Made by a program: the position numbers and the translations under genes
NCBI GenBank assembly: GCA_035566895.1
Contig: DATMQA010000213.1
Location: forward strand, 5,689-69,688
DNA: 64,000 nt
Direction of reading: 5' to 3'
Origin: DATMQA01 sp035566895
Lineage (GTDB): Bacteria; Verrucomicrobiota; Verrucomicrobiia; Limisphaerales; UBA8199
Shown: positions 35,275 to 44,955 of the stretch, piece after piece
Layout of the letters: each line of letters begins with the position of its first letter
How positions within the stretch are numbered: the first letter of the stretch is position 1
The notes under the pieces: generated by a model
The model's input: only the letters and a program-made list of their open reading frames with translations
Databases searched by the model: none
Told to the model about the DNA's origin: nothing

Positions 35275-36260
35275 ACCGGTTCCGGCTCCAGGCCAGGGGT
35301 TTGAGGCAGTGCCGCGCGGTCGGCCAGGTAATGCTCCAGCATGAGGAGCCCGATAAACGCCGGCACATAAGGCAGAAGACTCCAGATGTCGAGCGGGCCG
35401 CCGTCATGGACCTTGTTGCCCAGTTCTTGTCCACCGATGTCGGCGGCAATGACGATGGCCAGCATCCGCAGAAGGTTGCCAAAGACGGCCAAGGGGAAGG
35501 CGGAGGCTATCATGAGCAGGCGCTTCCACCATTTGCCGCAGGAGAAAAAGGCCAGGATTACCGCCAGTGCAATTGTAGCCATCAGGCTGCGAATGCCGCT
35601 GCAGGCCGCCGCGACCTCATATTTAAAATGACCGCCGGGGTCCAGGATCTGCGTTCCTTCCCGCACCACATCAATCTGAAGGACGTAATTCGAGACCAGT
35701 TCTACCAATTGGGAAACCAACAGCCGCAGCCGGAACGTAATCGGAATGACTACCGAACCTAGCGGGACACAAAAGGCAAAGAGGAAGAAAGGAAAAAAGC
35801 TTCGCCGCAGCCATTCCCGTCCCCAAGCGAGCCCTGTCAAACCATAAAGGCCGGTGAACAGGCCAATAACCGACATGCGGGGCTGTTGAACCAGATAGCC
35901 CAGCAGGTGAACGACCACCCCCAGGCCCAACAGCAGCAGTCCCGGCCACCAGAGGTCCAACTTCAACGCCAGCAGCTCGCGGCGTTTGAGCCAGAACAGG
36001 ACCAGCACGCCAAAAGGCACAAGCACCCGATACGCTTCGTCCGAATTCAGCAACTCCCCGCTGGTCAGACCATCATACATCCACAAAAACAAGGAGGGTG
36101 TGCGAATATAGCCAAGGGTCGAGCTGCCAGCGAAATGGAACAACGCCAGCCAAGCAAAGGCCAACAGAAAGAAAAAGGCCTTGTTGGGCAGCTTGTGCCA
36201 ACAATCCAGGAATTCTATGCGGAATTCTTCGAGAATACCGTCGCTCGGTTGCTTGTCCAT
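35271..36260 (-). CDS. xrt: Exosortase (transpeptidase-like)
   Basis: 329 residues, about eight membrane helices. The catalytic triad is visible: Cys220 in EVAAACSGIRS, Arg265 in FGNLLRM and His285 in GNKVHDGG. Exosortases cut and anchor PEP-CTERM proteins at the inner membrane. Two candidate substrates are in this window (24274-24786 and 45954-46673). It is the first gene of the minus-strand run exosortase - epsI - sugar transferase - UXS. There is no fused EpsI domain. Confidence 0.92.
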   Translation of the reverse strand: MDKQPSDGILEEFRIEFLDCWHKLPNKAFFFLLAFAWLALFHFAGSSTLGYIRTPSLFLWMYDGLTSGELLNSDEAYRVLVPFGVLVLFWLKRRELLALKLDLWWPGLLLLGLGVVVHLLGYLVQQPRMSVIGLFTGLYGLTGLAWGREWLRRSFFPFFLFAFCVPLGSVVIPITFRLRLLVSQLVELVSNYVLQIDVVREGTQILDPGGHFKYEVAAACSGIRSLMATIALAVILAFFSCGKWWKRLLMIASAFPLAVFGNLLRMLAIVIAADIGGQELGNKVHDGGPLDIWSLLPYVPAFIGLLMLEHYLADRAALPQTPGLEPEPV

Positions 36261-36380
36261 TGCGCGTTGTGTGAAGAGTTAGATACTTAATTACCCGCTG
36301 TTGCTCAATCTAATTCGTGTGGCGGAATTCCCCCGGTCCATCCGTAGTGAAACGGACGGGGCTTGAAAAAAACCACGCGC

Positions 36381-36409
36381 TTGACAGTCCCGGGCCTGCC
36401 GACAGAATA
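36381..36409 (+). promoter_or_regulatory. Sigma-70-type promoter before the spermidine-synthase-like gene
   Basis: TTGACA (36381-36386), 17 bases, AGAATA (36404-36409), 110 bases upstream of the ATG at 36520. The rest of the 259-base divergent gap holds no other recognisable element. Confidence 0.5.
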
Positions 36410-36519
36410 CTGCAATTGAGTCCAACCAACGACCAATTTCTCTTGTCAAACAGCCCGCCCCTGTGCTTCGGTGCTGAAGCATCGGAGGGAAAGTCGGACT
36501 TGAAGGCGGAAAAACTATC

Positions 36520-38886
36520 ATGCCTTTGAGCCGGTTCAAGTACGCTGTCTATTCGCTGTTCTTGATCTCCGGTATCAGCGGACTGGTTTACGAAATCGTG
36601 TGGCTAAGGATGCTCTCGAGAATAATGGGTGTGACCATCTACGCCACCTCGACCGTCCTGGCTTCATTCATGGCCGGCTTGGCCCTGGGAAGCTTCCTCT
36701 TTGGACGGTTGGCCGATCGCCGGACGGATTGGTTGAAGGTTTATGCCGCGCTCGAGCTCGGGATCGGTTGCACGGCCCTGCTGATTCCCGTGGTGCTGAG
36801 CGTGTCGCTCTCGCTTTACCGCTCGATCCACCAACTTTTCCCCGCCACCGGCGAAGGGCTGGCCATCTCGGCCTTGATTCGAGCCCCCATCTCGTTCGCG
36901 GCCCTCATCATCCCGACGACTTTGATGGGCGGCACACTCCCCGTCTTGACCGCGTACTTGGCGAAGCGAGAAAACCTGTTCGGAAAGAATTTCAGCCTTC
37001 TTTATGGCCTTAACACGCTCGGGGCGGTAGCGGGTGTTTTTGTCAGCGGGTTCATCACCCTCGGCATCCTCGGGGAGCGCCGCACCGTGCTGTTGGGGGT
37101 GATCATCAATTTCGGCGTCGCCTTCTGCGCCTACTGGCTTTACCGGAAGGAGCGACCCACCGCCTCTCCTTCGGCTCTAGTAAAGGGACCTCCGAGCGAG
37201 GACCGTCCCGTCTCGCCCTATCCGAGCCGAATACGGTCAATGATTTTGGTTGCGTTTGCCGCCAGCGGGTTCACCGCCCTGGCTTATGAGATCATTTGGA
37301 CACGCCAACTGATCCTCTGGTTAAAGACCTCCATCTACGCTTTCTCCGGGATGCTATGTGTTTTCCTGGTGGGGACAGCCCTGGGCAGCATTTTGATGAA
37401 CCGGGTCGTTGACCGGTTGAAGAGGCCGCTGACCTGGTTCGGGGGTCTGGAATTGGGAATCGCATTGATGTCCGTCATAAATCTTTTGCTATTCAGCCAT
37501 TTGGGGCACGGCGGGTTTGGGAGCGCGGTTTCATTTGCCGGGCTTGGCAACGCTGTTTTTTCCACCGTCGTAGTCGTTTTTCCCCTGACGTTGTTATTCG
37601 GAATGATCTTTCCAATCGCCGGGCGGTGTTACGTCAAGACGATCCACCAGACGGGGTCTTCAGTGGGTTGGCTCTATTCCGCGAATACCGTCGGGAGCCT
37701 GCTCGGGTCGCTTTGCGCGGGTTTCTGGCTGATTCCGGCTCTCGGGTGCACACACACCGTCCTGGTTTTGACAGTCGTGAATGTTGCCTTGGGCGCCCTT
37801 CTCCTCTATCTCGAGCCGGAAGGCCACGGGGCGAGGTGGGTGGCCTGGGCAGCCGCCTGCGGCGTTCTGCTTATCGGCTACGCGGCGGCGGGTGGCCGTG
37901 ATCCGTTCTTCGAGGCCATCCGATACCGGATCTATGGCGGAGACCTTGCCCGGCGAGATTGCACCATCTTTTTCCATAAGGAAGGCGTGGAAGGAACCGT
38001 GACCTCATTTGAGGCGGGAGGAAACAAGCGACTGTGGATTAACGGCGTGGGAATGACCGCCCTGGCGACCGAAACCAAACTGATGGCGCATCTTCCGCTC
38101 CTGTTCACCAAAGAGCCGAAGGAGGCTCTGATCATTTGTTTCGGGATGGGAACAACACTGAGATCCGCCTCGATGTACCCGCAATTACACGTCACGGCGG
38201 TCGAGTTGGTGCCGGAAGTCTTTCAGACGTTCCGGTTCTATCATTCCGATGCCGAAACGGTGCTGAAGGAGCCGAATGTGACCACCGTTGCGGCGGATGG
38301 ACGAAACTACGTTCTCTTATCGGAGAAGAAGTACGACCTAATCACCATCGATCCGGCGCCGCCGATATTCAGCGCAGGCACGGTAAACCTCTACACCAGA
38401 GAGTTTTTGACCCTCTGCCGGGATCACTTGGCTCCGCAGGGGATCATGTGCCTGTGGATTCCCGGAAGAACGAAGCGAGAAATCGAGAGCTTCCTCAAGA
38501 CGTTTCACACCGTCTTTCCCAATACCTCCGTGTGGAGCGGGGTTCACGGCTTGGGGTTTTATCTGCTGGGAACCACGAAACCCGCCCGGTGGGACCTCTT
38601 CGAACAAAATGCCAACTCACTTTTTCAGAACTCGGCGCTGGTGGAAGACCTCGGCCAGTTCGACCACGACTGCGTCACGCTCGACCAGCTCCGGCGCCTG
38701 AAGTTATGGAGCGACGAACAGATCGATAAGGTCAGCTCGGACGGAGTTCTGATCACGGACGATTTTCCCTTTACGGAGTTTCCGCTCTGGCGGTACCTGT
38801 TCGTGGACCGGTCTCGTTGGGTGCCTGAGGAGGTCAAGGCAAGGCTCAAGGTTTCGCAGGAAAACGGGCCTGGTTCCAGCTTTTAA
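36520..38886 (+). CDS. Fused multi-TM / spermidine-synthase-like methyltransferase protein
   Basis: 788 residues. Residues 1-455 form about twelve to fourteen membrane helices in two similar halves; both begin with an SGxxxLxYExxWxR motif (SGISGLVYEIVWLRML; SGFTALAYEIIWTRQL). The C-terminal half (about 460-760) is a spermidine-synthase-fold SAM-dependent domain: ICFGMGTTLRSA, VTAVELVPEV, DGRNYVLLSEKKYDLITIDP. Such fusions are common in environmental bacteria; whether polyamines are made is not established. Alternatively a membrane-linked aminopropyl- or methyltransferase acting on another substrate. Confidence 0.85.
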   Translation: MPLSRFKYAVYSLFLISGISGLVYEIVWLRMLSRIMGVTIYATSTVLASFMAGLALGSFLFGRLADRRTDWLKVYAALELGIGCTALLIPVVLSVSLSLYRSIHQLFPATGEGLAISALIRAPISFAALIIPTTLMGGTLPVLTAYLAKRENLFGKNFSLLYGLNTLGAVAGVFVSGFITLGILGERRTVLLGVIINFGVAFCAYWLYRKERPTASPSALVKGPPSEDRPVSPYPSRIRSMILVAFAASGFTALAYEIIWTRQLILWLKTSIYAFSGMLCVFLVGTALGSILMNRVVDRLKRPLTWFGGLELGIALMSVINLLLFSHLGHGGFGSAVSFAGLGNAVFSTVVVVFPLTLLFGMIFPIAGRCYVKTIHQTGSSVGWLYSANTVGSLLGSLCAGFWLIPALGCTHTVLVLTVVNVALGALLLYLEPEGHGARWVAWAAACGVLLIGYAAAGGRDPFFEAIRYRIYGGDLARRDCTIFFHKEGVEGTVTSFEAGGNKRLWINGVGMTALATETKLMAHLPLLFTKEPKEALIICFGMGTTLRSASMYPQLHVTAVELVPEVFQTFRFYHSDAETVLKEPNVTTVAADGRNYVLLSEKKYDLITIDPAPPIFSAGTVNLYTREFLTLCRDHLAPQGIMCLWIPGRTKREIESFLKTFHTVFPNTSVWSGVHGLGFYLLGTTKPARWDLFEQNANSLFQNSALVEDLGQFDHDCVTLDQLRRLKLWSDEQIDKVSSDGVLITDDFPFTEFPLWRYLFVDRSRWVPEEVKARLKVSQENGPGSSF

Positions 38887-38970
38887 CGCACTACATCTCC
38901 TCGGCAACTTGCTACGAATCCAAAACCTCCGGTGGCAAGGCTTCCCCCTGCTCTTGCAGGGCGATCGGCT

Positions 38971-39528
38971 TTACTCCACCACGAGGGCAAATTGGGTCTG
39001 CCGGGTTTCGGCGGTCAAACATTCGCGCAGGTAGCCGACAATCTGCTCCTCGAGGTTGCGGCAGCGCATGGTCCAGCGCCGGGCCCCGACTAGTTGTTTC
39101 ACGCAGCCGCGCAGGCCACGAAACCGGACTACCCGGGGACTCTGGCGCAGATGCGCGCGCAATTCGTCCCGGAGCAGGGGAAAGAAAAACAGTTCGCAGC
39201 CGGCTCCGGATTCGCGGGCGAGGCGGTCCAAATCCGACTCCAGCACATGCAACTCGGGCGGGCAGGCAGGCGAGGCCGGTGTTTGGAGCTTGAAACCCCG
39301 CAACACCTTCTCCAGCGCGCCCGAAAACTCGGCGACTGTAACCGTCTTCCGGCAGAGCTCGTGTCTGAAATAGTGAAAAACCGCCTGCGCGGCGTGTTGA
39401 ACCAATTCCGGGTCGAGCACCCGCGCGCTCTCGCCCATAAGCTCGACGGAAATCATCTCTGCCGAAAAAGGGATGCTTTCCCCACTGGATAGTTCGAAAA
39501 GCAGGCAACCTGCGGCAAGCGTAATCAT
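38971..39528 (-). CDS. Conserved hypothetical protein coupled to nrdR
   Basis: 185 residues, mixed alpha/beta, no signal peptide, no family recognised. Its ATG overlaps the nrdR stop codon by one base (TAATG), so translation is coupled. Notable segments are LDPELVQHAAQAVFHYFRHEL and LEKVLRGFKL. The tight link suggests a role connected to nrdR, which is inference. Confidence 0.7.
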   Translation of the reverse strand: MITLAAGCLLFELSSGESIPFSAEMISVELMGESARVLDPELVQHAAQAVFHYFRHELCRKTVTVAEFSGALEKVLRGFKLQTPASPACPPELHVLESDLDRLARESGAGCELFFFPLLRDELRAHLRQSPRVVRFRGLRGCVKQLVGARRWTMRCRNLEEQIVGYLRECLTAETRQTQFALVVE

Positions 39529-39980
39529 TATTTTCCTCCCAGTTTTTTGACTTCGTGAACAAAATCGGTCGCTTCTTGAAAACGGCGATAGACGCTGGCG
39601 AAGCGGACATAAGCCACTTCATCAGTCTGCCGCAAGCCGTCCATCACCAGCTTACCGATCACCTCAGCGGGCACCTCGCGCTCGTATTTGTCCGTCACCT
39701 CGTTCACAATTCGTTCGACGAGATCCTCAATGGCTTTCGGGCTGATGGGGCGCTTCTGGCAGGCCTTTTTGATGCCCGACAGCAATTTGTCTTTCGAAAA
39801 CTCCTCTCGCCGCCCATCGCGTTTGACAATGACCAACCCCCCGCGCTCGACTTCTTCGTAAGTAGTATAACGATAGCCACATCCAAGGCACTGGCGCCGA
39901 CGGCGAATCGTGGCCCCCTCACGCGAAGCGCGTGAGTCAATCACCTTATCATCCTGGCAGCCGCATTTGGGACAGCGCAT
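39528..39980 (-). CDS. nrdR: Transcriptional repressor NrdR
   Basis: 150 residues. Zinc ribbon CPKCG...RRRQCLGCGYRYTTYE at the N-terminus, then an ATP-cone (about 46-136; VIVKRDGRREEFSKDKLLSGIKKAC). NrdR binds dATP/ATP and represses ribonucleotide reductase genes at NrdR boxes. No nrd gene is in the window. ATG 39980 gives the standard MRCPKCG start rather than the ATG four codons upstream. Confidence 0.97.
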   Translation of the reverse strand: MRCPKCGCQDDKVIDSRASREGATIRRRRQCLGCGYRYTTYEEVERGGLVIVKRDGRREEFSKDKLLSGIKKACQKRPISPKAIEDLVERIVNEVTDKYEREVPAEVIGKLVMDGLRQTDEVAYVRFASVYRRFQEATDFVHEVKKLGGK

Positions 39981-40152
39981 AAGCAACCACACCTAATGGT
40001 GGTCCTTGATCTTTTAGCACGCAATCTGTTGGGGTGTCAACTGGTGAAAAACTCGAACCCTAAGCTAGGAATTTCACCGGATAAGCGCTTGAGGCGCGGT
40101 GCTCCACTGTTTTATCTCGCACTTGCCTGCCGGTTCTGCAGCATACTGATCC

Positions 40153-41682
40153 TTGTTGGCCGGTGGCATACCATCTAAACGCCCTTTGATTTTGTTAGCC
40201 TTGCTGCTAACGCTCTTTGCGTTTGCTCTGCGGTTTTACCGGCTATCCAACCAGTCCCTCTGGACTGATGAGGTTAGTTCCATCGAGGTGGCCCTGGCGC
40301 CGCTGGACCAGATCTACCAGCAAAGCGCCGCGTTGAATAACTCGCTCCCGACCTATTTCCTTCTCCTGCGCTCGGTTCTAAATGACAGGCGGACTGACGT
40401 AGAGTTCAGGGCGCGGAGCCTTTCCGCCCTGGCCGGATCGCTTTCGATTCCGGTGTTTATCGGACTCGTGTACTTGTGGCGCCGACGTGAAGGCGCTGCG
40501 CTATTGGCCGGGCTGTTGCTAGCCATCAATCCATTGCATATTTGGTATTCCCAGGAGGTGCGGGCCTATGCCTTGATGCTCTTCTTTGGTCTGCTCTGCC
40601 TAGTTTTTTTCGAATTGGCCCGCGTGTCTCTTAAAGCCCGATGGAGCGGCCTCTATGTGGCCTCCGCTTTCGCAGCCATCGCCCTTCACAAGACTGGTTT
40701 GGTGTTCCCTGCCGTCTGCGCCTTGTGGCATGGGTGGTCGCTGGCCGCAAAACGCCAACCCGCTCGGCAATGGCTGATCCACGTGCCGATCGGAATTGCC
40801 GCCGTAATAGTTCTGGCGCTTAAGTCTTACCCGCCCGCCGAGGAGTACAGCCGCCGGACTTCGGGGCTCGAAGTGCTTTACACGTTCATAACCTTTGTTG
40901 GCGGTTATTCTTTTGGTCCATCGTTGACCGCAATTCAGTGGCATGGGCCCTGGGCAGCGGTGTCCCGGCACTTGCCGCAGGTCGCCCTCGCTGCGGCGGC
41001 GCTGGCGTTGGTCGCGCTGACGTGCCTGCTAAACTGGCGCCAGTTTCTCCTGGAAGAGACCAAAGATTTTCCCAGGCCAAGCCGGGAGGTTGTCTTGTTC
41101 ACGTTGGGTATAGCCATTGTGGCGGTCTATGGCCTGCTCTCAGGGTTTCCCTACAACGTCCGCTATGCGCTGCCGGCGTTGTTTGGTTTTCTGGCCTTGC
41201 TGGCGGCGTTTGCGACCACCACGAACAAGTCGGCGCTGGCCCGCATTTCCGTGGCCAGTGTCTTGATGCTCGGACTATGGGCCGATGCGCAATGGTTCTA
41301 TAACTTTTCGTATCGGAAAGGTGACTCGCGCGCCGTGGCCCGGTGGCTCGTGCAAAATCAGGACCAGGTCAAATCCTGGACCGTCTTACCGGGCTATTTA
41401 AGCCGGTCAGTCGAATGGTATTTGCATGAGAACCCGGAAGTGCTGATTCACTCGATTCCCGCGAAACAGGATCGGACCACTTCCTTTCCACCCGTGCCGG
41501 ACGTGTTAATTATCGGCCGCAGGCATCATTTGTCCGACCCGGATAAAATCGTTGCCGAGTATAAATCCGCCGCCGGACAGCTTCACACTGATAATTCATT
41601 CGCCGGTTTCGAGCTTTATGTGCGTGATGTTGCCGCCGCCATACCCTCGGGCAGTCCCCGCCCCGCCATCCGCTCTCCATGA
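40153..41682 (+). CDS. Glycosyltransferase family 39-like membrane protein (GT-C)
   Basis: 509 residues, about eleven membrane helices. The first loop has SLWTDEVSSIEVAL, the acidic pair of GT-C/ArnT-PMT-like enzymes, followed by FRARSLSALAGSLSIPVF and NPLHIWYSQEVRAYALML, as in family members. Predicted to transfer a sugar from a polyprenyl-phosphate donor on the periplasmic face; acceptor unknown. A monocistronic unit between divergent nrdR and a convergent hydrolase. Confidence 0.85.
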   Translation: MLAGGIPSKRPLILLALLLTLFAFALRFYRLSNQSLWTDEVSSIEVALAPLDQIYQQSAALNNSLPTYFLLLRSVLNDRRTDVEFRARSLSALAGSLSIPVFIGLVYLWRRREGAALLAGLLLAINPLHIWYSQEVRAYALMLFFGLLCLVFFELARVSLKARWSGLYVASAFAAIALHKTGLVFPAVCALWHGWSLAAKRQPARQWLIHVPIGIAAVIVLALKSYPPAEEYSRRTSGLEVLYTFITFVGGYSFGPSLTAIQWHGPWAAVSRHLPQVALAAAALALVALTCLLNWRQFLLEETKDFPRPSREVVLFTLGIAIVAVYGLLSGFPYNVRYALPALFGFLALLAAFATTTNKSALARISVASVLMLGLWADAQWFYNFSYRKGDSRAVARWLVQNQDQVKSWTVLPGYLSRSVEWYLHENPEVLIHSIPAKQDRTTSFPPVPDVLIIGRRHHLSDPDKIVAEYKSAAGQLHTDNSFAGFELYVRDVAAAIPSGSPRPAIRSP

Positions 41683-41719
41683 CCCTGGAGACATCCGAGC
41701 TCGCAGGTCACGCTGCCCG

Positions 41720-42649
41720 TCAAAACACCTGAGGCACGCCCTCCTCCAAAAATTTGATTTTGGGGGTGAGGCCTTGTTCCTGTGCCAACTGCCGGAGCCA
41801 GCGCGGAGGTTCGTCCATGTCCTCGAAAGAGAGACGGAACGTTCCGTAATGCATCGGCACCAGCCAACGCGACCGCAATTCCTTGAAGACACGAATCGCT
41901 TCGTCCGGTCCCATGTGGACGTGGCGGAAGGATTCGGGGTGGTAAGCGCCGATAGGCAATAGCGCCAACTCCGGCCGATAGGTGCGGCCGATCTCCCGGA
42001 ACCCGTCGAAATAGGCGCTGTCACCGGCGTGATAAATCCTCCGGCCCTGGTGTTCGAGAATGAAACCGCCATAGCCGCGATGGCTGTCCCGCAAAATGCG
42101 CGCGCCCCAGTGCTTGGAGGGCGTCAGGGTTACTCGCCAATCCCGGTGGGAGAAACTTTCCCACCACTCCAGCTCGACCACCCGCTCGAAACCCAGGTCA
42201 TAGGCAAGGTCTCCCATCCCCCAGGGCATAATGCCCACCTTGGGGTGCGGCAGCCGGCGCAGGGTGGGTTTGTGAAAATGATCGAAGTGCGCGTGGGTCA
42301 ACAGCACCAGGTCAATCGGCGGCAAATGTTGAATTTTCAAACCGGAGCGCTTGATTCTTTTCAGCAGGAACAACCAATTGGCAAAGTTCGGATCAATCAG
42401 CACGTTGAGGTCCGTGAACTGGACCAGGAACGATGCGTGCCCGATCCAGGTCAGGGCCACTTGCCCGTAAGCGAGGCTGGGAAACACCGGTATCCGGTGC
42501 TGGCCGGTGCGCCGCGTCAGCAGGGTCTTCCACACCATCTGCCGGAAAAATGTCCGCGGGTTAAAATGCTTCGCAGGCGTCAAATCTTTGAACGAGCGCG
42601 GGAGTGGCTCACGGACCACTGGCGGCCGAAAGGGCTTCTTCTTCGTCAT
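41720..42649 (-). CDS. Metallo-beta-lactamase-fold hydrolase (NAPE-PLD/UlaG-like)
   Basis: 309 residues. Metal site His119-x-His121-x-Asp123-His124 in LLTHAHFDHFH, with GHASFLVQF and LIDPNF upstream and later ligands in SKHWGAR, YHAGDSAYF and MHYGTF. This matches the group of N-acyl-phosphatidylethanolamine phospholipase D-like / lactonase proteins. Cytoplasmic, two-metal hydrolase; substrate unknown. Confidence 0.88.
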   Translation of the reverse strand: MTKKKPFRPPVVREPLPRSFKDLTPAKHFNPRTFFRQMVWKTLLTRRTGQHRIPVFPSLAYGQVALTWIGHASFLVQFTDLNVLIDPNFANWLFLLKRIKRSGLKIQHLPPIDLVLLTHAHFDHFHKPTLRRLPHPKVGIMPWGMGDLAYDLGFERVVELEWWESFSHRDWRVTLTPSKHWGARILRDSHRGYGGFILEHQGRRIYHAGDSAYFDGFREIGRTYRPELALLPIGAYHPESFRHVHMGPDEAIRVFKELRSRWLVPMHYGTFRLSFEDMDEPPRWLRQLAQEQGLTPKIKFLEEGVPQVF

Positions 42650-42836
42650 ATTCCCTTATGACGGTAATTCATTTTCGGACCCGGATAAAACCCAAACTGC
42701 GCCCATTTCAAACCACCTCGTTTCTTCAAAATGACTGGGCACGATAGCACCTTTGGCCCATATTGGGACCGAAAACTCCGATTGAATGAATGGCTAGTTT
42801 GTATCTCCGTCGATCTGTCATCTGGGGGCCAAATCC

Positions 42837-43409
42837 ATGAAGCGCGTCAAACCCAAATTCAAACTTGAACAGCAACTCGACAGTTTTTTGCGCCGGAAAC
42901 CTCGGCTCGGCCGGGGTGTTTTTATTGCCAGGGGCGCGATCGTCCTGGGCGATGTGGCCCTCGGCGAGCATTCCAGCGTTTGGTACAACGCCGTCCTGCG
43001 CGGCGATATCAACCGCATCGTGGTCGGCCATCACACGAATGTCCAGGACCTGTCGGTCCTGCATCTAGCGGATGAATGGCCGTGCCTGCTCGGCAACTAC
43101 GTCACCGTTGGCCATGGGGCGATCATCCACGCCTGCACAGTGGCCGACGAAGTGCTGGTTGGGATGCGCGCGACGATTCTGGATGGAGCGGTCATTGGCG
43201 AGCAATCGATCATTGGCGCCGGGGCGCTGGTTACGCAGGGAACGAGAGTTCCCATCGGCTCGCTCGTGCTCGGCTCGCCAGCGCGAGTGGTGCGCGCTTT
43301 GAGCCCGGAGGAGCGCACGAACATCAAAGGCCTGGCCGAAAAATACGCGCGCTACGCCGCCTATTGCCTGAAGCACAGGATCAACGTTTCCAAACCGCTC
43401 GCCGCCTGA
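42837..43409 (+). CDS. Gamma-class carbonic anhydrase family protein
   Basis: 190 residues of left-handed beta-helix. Conserved GVFIARGAIVLGDVALGEHSSVWYNAVLRGD, NVQDLSVLH and VGHGAIIHAC supply the three zinc-ligand histidines and the RGD-type Arg/Asp of the YrdA/CaiE-like group. Many of these are of uncertain activity; CO2 hydration is plausible only. Confidence 0.9.
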   Translation: MKRVKPKFKLEQQLDSFLRRKPRLGRGVFIARGAIVLGDVALGEHSSVWYNAVLRGDINRIVVGHHTNVQDLSVLHLADEWPCLLGNYVTVGHGAIIHACTVADEVLVGMRATILDGAVIGEQSIIGAGALVTQGTRVPIGSLVLGSPARVVRALSPEERTNIKGLAEKYARYAAYCLKHRINVSKPLAA

Positions 43410-43516
43410 CAGCACCAATTGAAACATCCTTAGCCGCGAAGAAGACTAAACGAGATAAAAACCGCCCACTAAAACCTCGCTCTTTTTCTTCGCTTCTTCG
43501 CCTCTTCGCTGTTAAA

Positions 43517-44164
43517 TTAGATTTCCACCTTTACCGGGGCACGCTCGAAATCATTGGCTGCCATGAGCAGTTGCGGTTTCATCGCCCCGAGACGGGCGAC
43601 AAACCGCTCGGGGACGGTTTCCAGCCTGGTGTTGTAGTGAGTGGCGATGTCGTTGAAATAGCCGCGCGCCAGCGCAACCCGCTGTTCGGTATCAGCGAGG
43701 TTCTTCTGCAGGGCCATAAAGGTCTCATTGGCCTTGAGTTCAGGATAGCGTTCGGCGATGGCGGTAGCGGTCCGGTTGACCGCACTGAAATCGGGGCCGG
43801 CGACCCCTGGCGGCGTGGCCTGGAGCTGAGTGCGGAACGTGGCCAGCTCGGTTTGAAGCTGCTGTTCGTAATCGCGGTAGCCCTTCACCGCTTCCACTAG
43901 ATTGGGAATCAAATCGTGCCGGCGTTTGAGTTGGACATCGACCAGGGACCAGGCTTGCCGCACGCGCTGGCGCAACTCTACCAGGCTGTTGAACACCATC
44001 CATACCCACACCAGCACCCCTACCACCACGTAGCCCAAGCCGGCGCCGATATAGACCGGCAGCCGGGATTCCGGCGGCACACTCATAGCCGCGTCACCAG
44101 CCACTAATGAACCTGCGGTCAGCACCAGCCCCAGCAAAGCCCAGCCGCGCTCCCCCCACTTCAT
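43517..44164 (-). CDS. lemA: LemA family protein
   Basis: 215 residues. A first hydrophobic segment (signal-like) and a second TM at 35-58 are followed by the LemA coiled-coil domain (NSLVELRQRVRQAWSLVDVQLKRRHDLIPNLVEAVKGY). Membrane protein of unknown biochemical role. Its ATG overlaps the stop of the upstream GIDE-domain gene by 4 bases, so they form one operon. Confidence 0.93.
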   Translation of the reverse strand: MKWGERGWALLGLVLTAGSLVAGDAAMSVPPESRLPVYIGAGLGYVVVGVLVWVWMVFNSLVELRQRVRQAWSLVDVQLKRRHDLIPNLVEAVKGYRDYEQQLQTELATFRTQLQATPPGVAGPDFSAVNRTATAIAERYPELKANETFMALQKNLADTEQRVALARGYFNDIATHYNTRLETVPERFVARLGAMKPQLLMAANDFERAPVKVEI

Positions 44165-44826
44165 TCCCGAACTGACTTGTTCCTCCGACCGGGTCGAATC
44201 AGGAACATCGGCGCGGTTTTATCTTGCGCGATCTCCGGCGCGACCACGTCCTGCCGCTCGCGCGCCTGGCCCATCAGGTAAAGTTCGGCCTGCTGCGGAA
44301 TTCCCGTTTCCCGAAAGCGGCGGCGGTAGTCGGAATCCCCCACCGCGCCATCGGGACCTTTGCCATAATAAAGCGGGTCGCCCCGTCCGCATGTCTGGTC
44401 CAGCATCGCCACCGATTCCAGCTTGGCCCCTTCAGGCCGGACCAGGATGACACCGCAATCGTCTTTGAGATAAAACGGAATCATCTCGCCGCCATTCGCG
44501 ACCGAAGTCCAACCGCTTTCCTGGCGGGTGCGTGTCTGGGTATTGCCGTCTTTATCGGTGTAGGTCTCGGTGACCGTGCGCGACCAATGCTCCTCGACAC
44601 TCCACTGATAAAACACACAGGGTCGTTCGGCCAGGTAGCTTGTCAACGGACGTCCCGATTCGGCCGTTCCCTTCAATTCGACCAGGCCGATGAACACGCC
44701 CGTGGTTTTGGAAGTGGGCAGGTTTTCGACCAAACGCCACCGCCTGCCCGAACGGAATGCGGCGGTCAGACAGAGCAAGCCAAGCAAAGCGCCCACCCAG
44801 GGCAGGAACGGAGCGAATTGTTCCAT
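44161..44826 (-). CDS. GIDE-domain membrane protein
   Basis: 221 residues. N-terminal TM (8-25), then a GIDE/BAM-type domain (GVFIGLVELKGTAESGRPLTSYLAERPCVFYQWSVEEHW ... in pieces) as in the ubiquitin-ligase-like MUL1/GIDE proteins, but without a RING. A LemA gene follows with a 4-base overlap. LemA/GIDE pairs are frequent in bacteria; function unknown. Confidence 0.8.
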   Translation of the reverse strand: MEQFAPFLPWVGALLGLLCLTAAFRSGRRWRLVENLPTSKTTGVFIGLVELKGTAESGRPLTSYLAERPCVFYQWSVEEHWSRTVTETYTDKDGNTQTRTRQESGWTSVANGGEMIPFYLKDDCGVILVRPEGAKLESVAMLDQTCGRGDPLYYGKGPDGAVGDSDYRRRFRETGIPQQAELYLMGQARERQDVVAPEIAQDKTAPMFLIRPGRRNKSVRE

Positions 44827-44955
44827 TGGCCGGCGAGCCTAGACATATCCCTCTGCCAAGTCCAGATTTCAACCTGAGCTCGACTCGAATCGGCAGCACC
44901 GGCAACGTTCGCGCCAGGTCCGTCCGTAAAGGTTTGTCTGGACACATTGGCAGTC

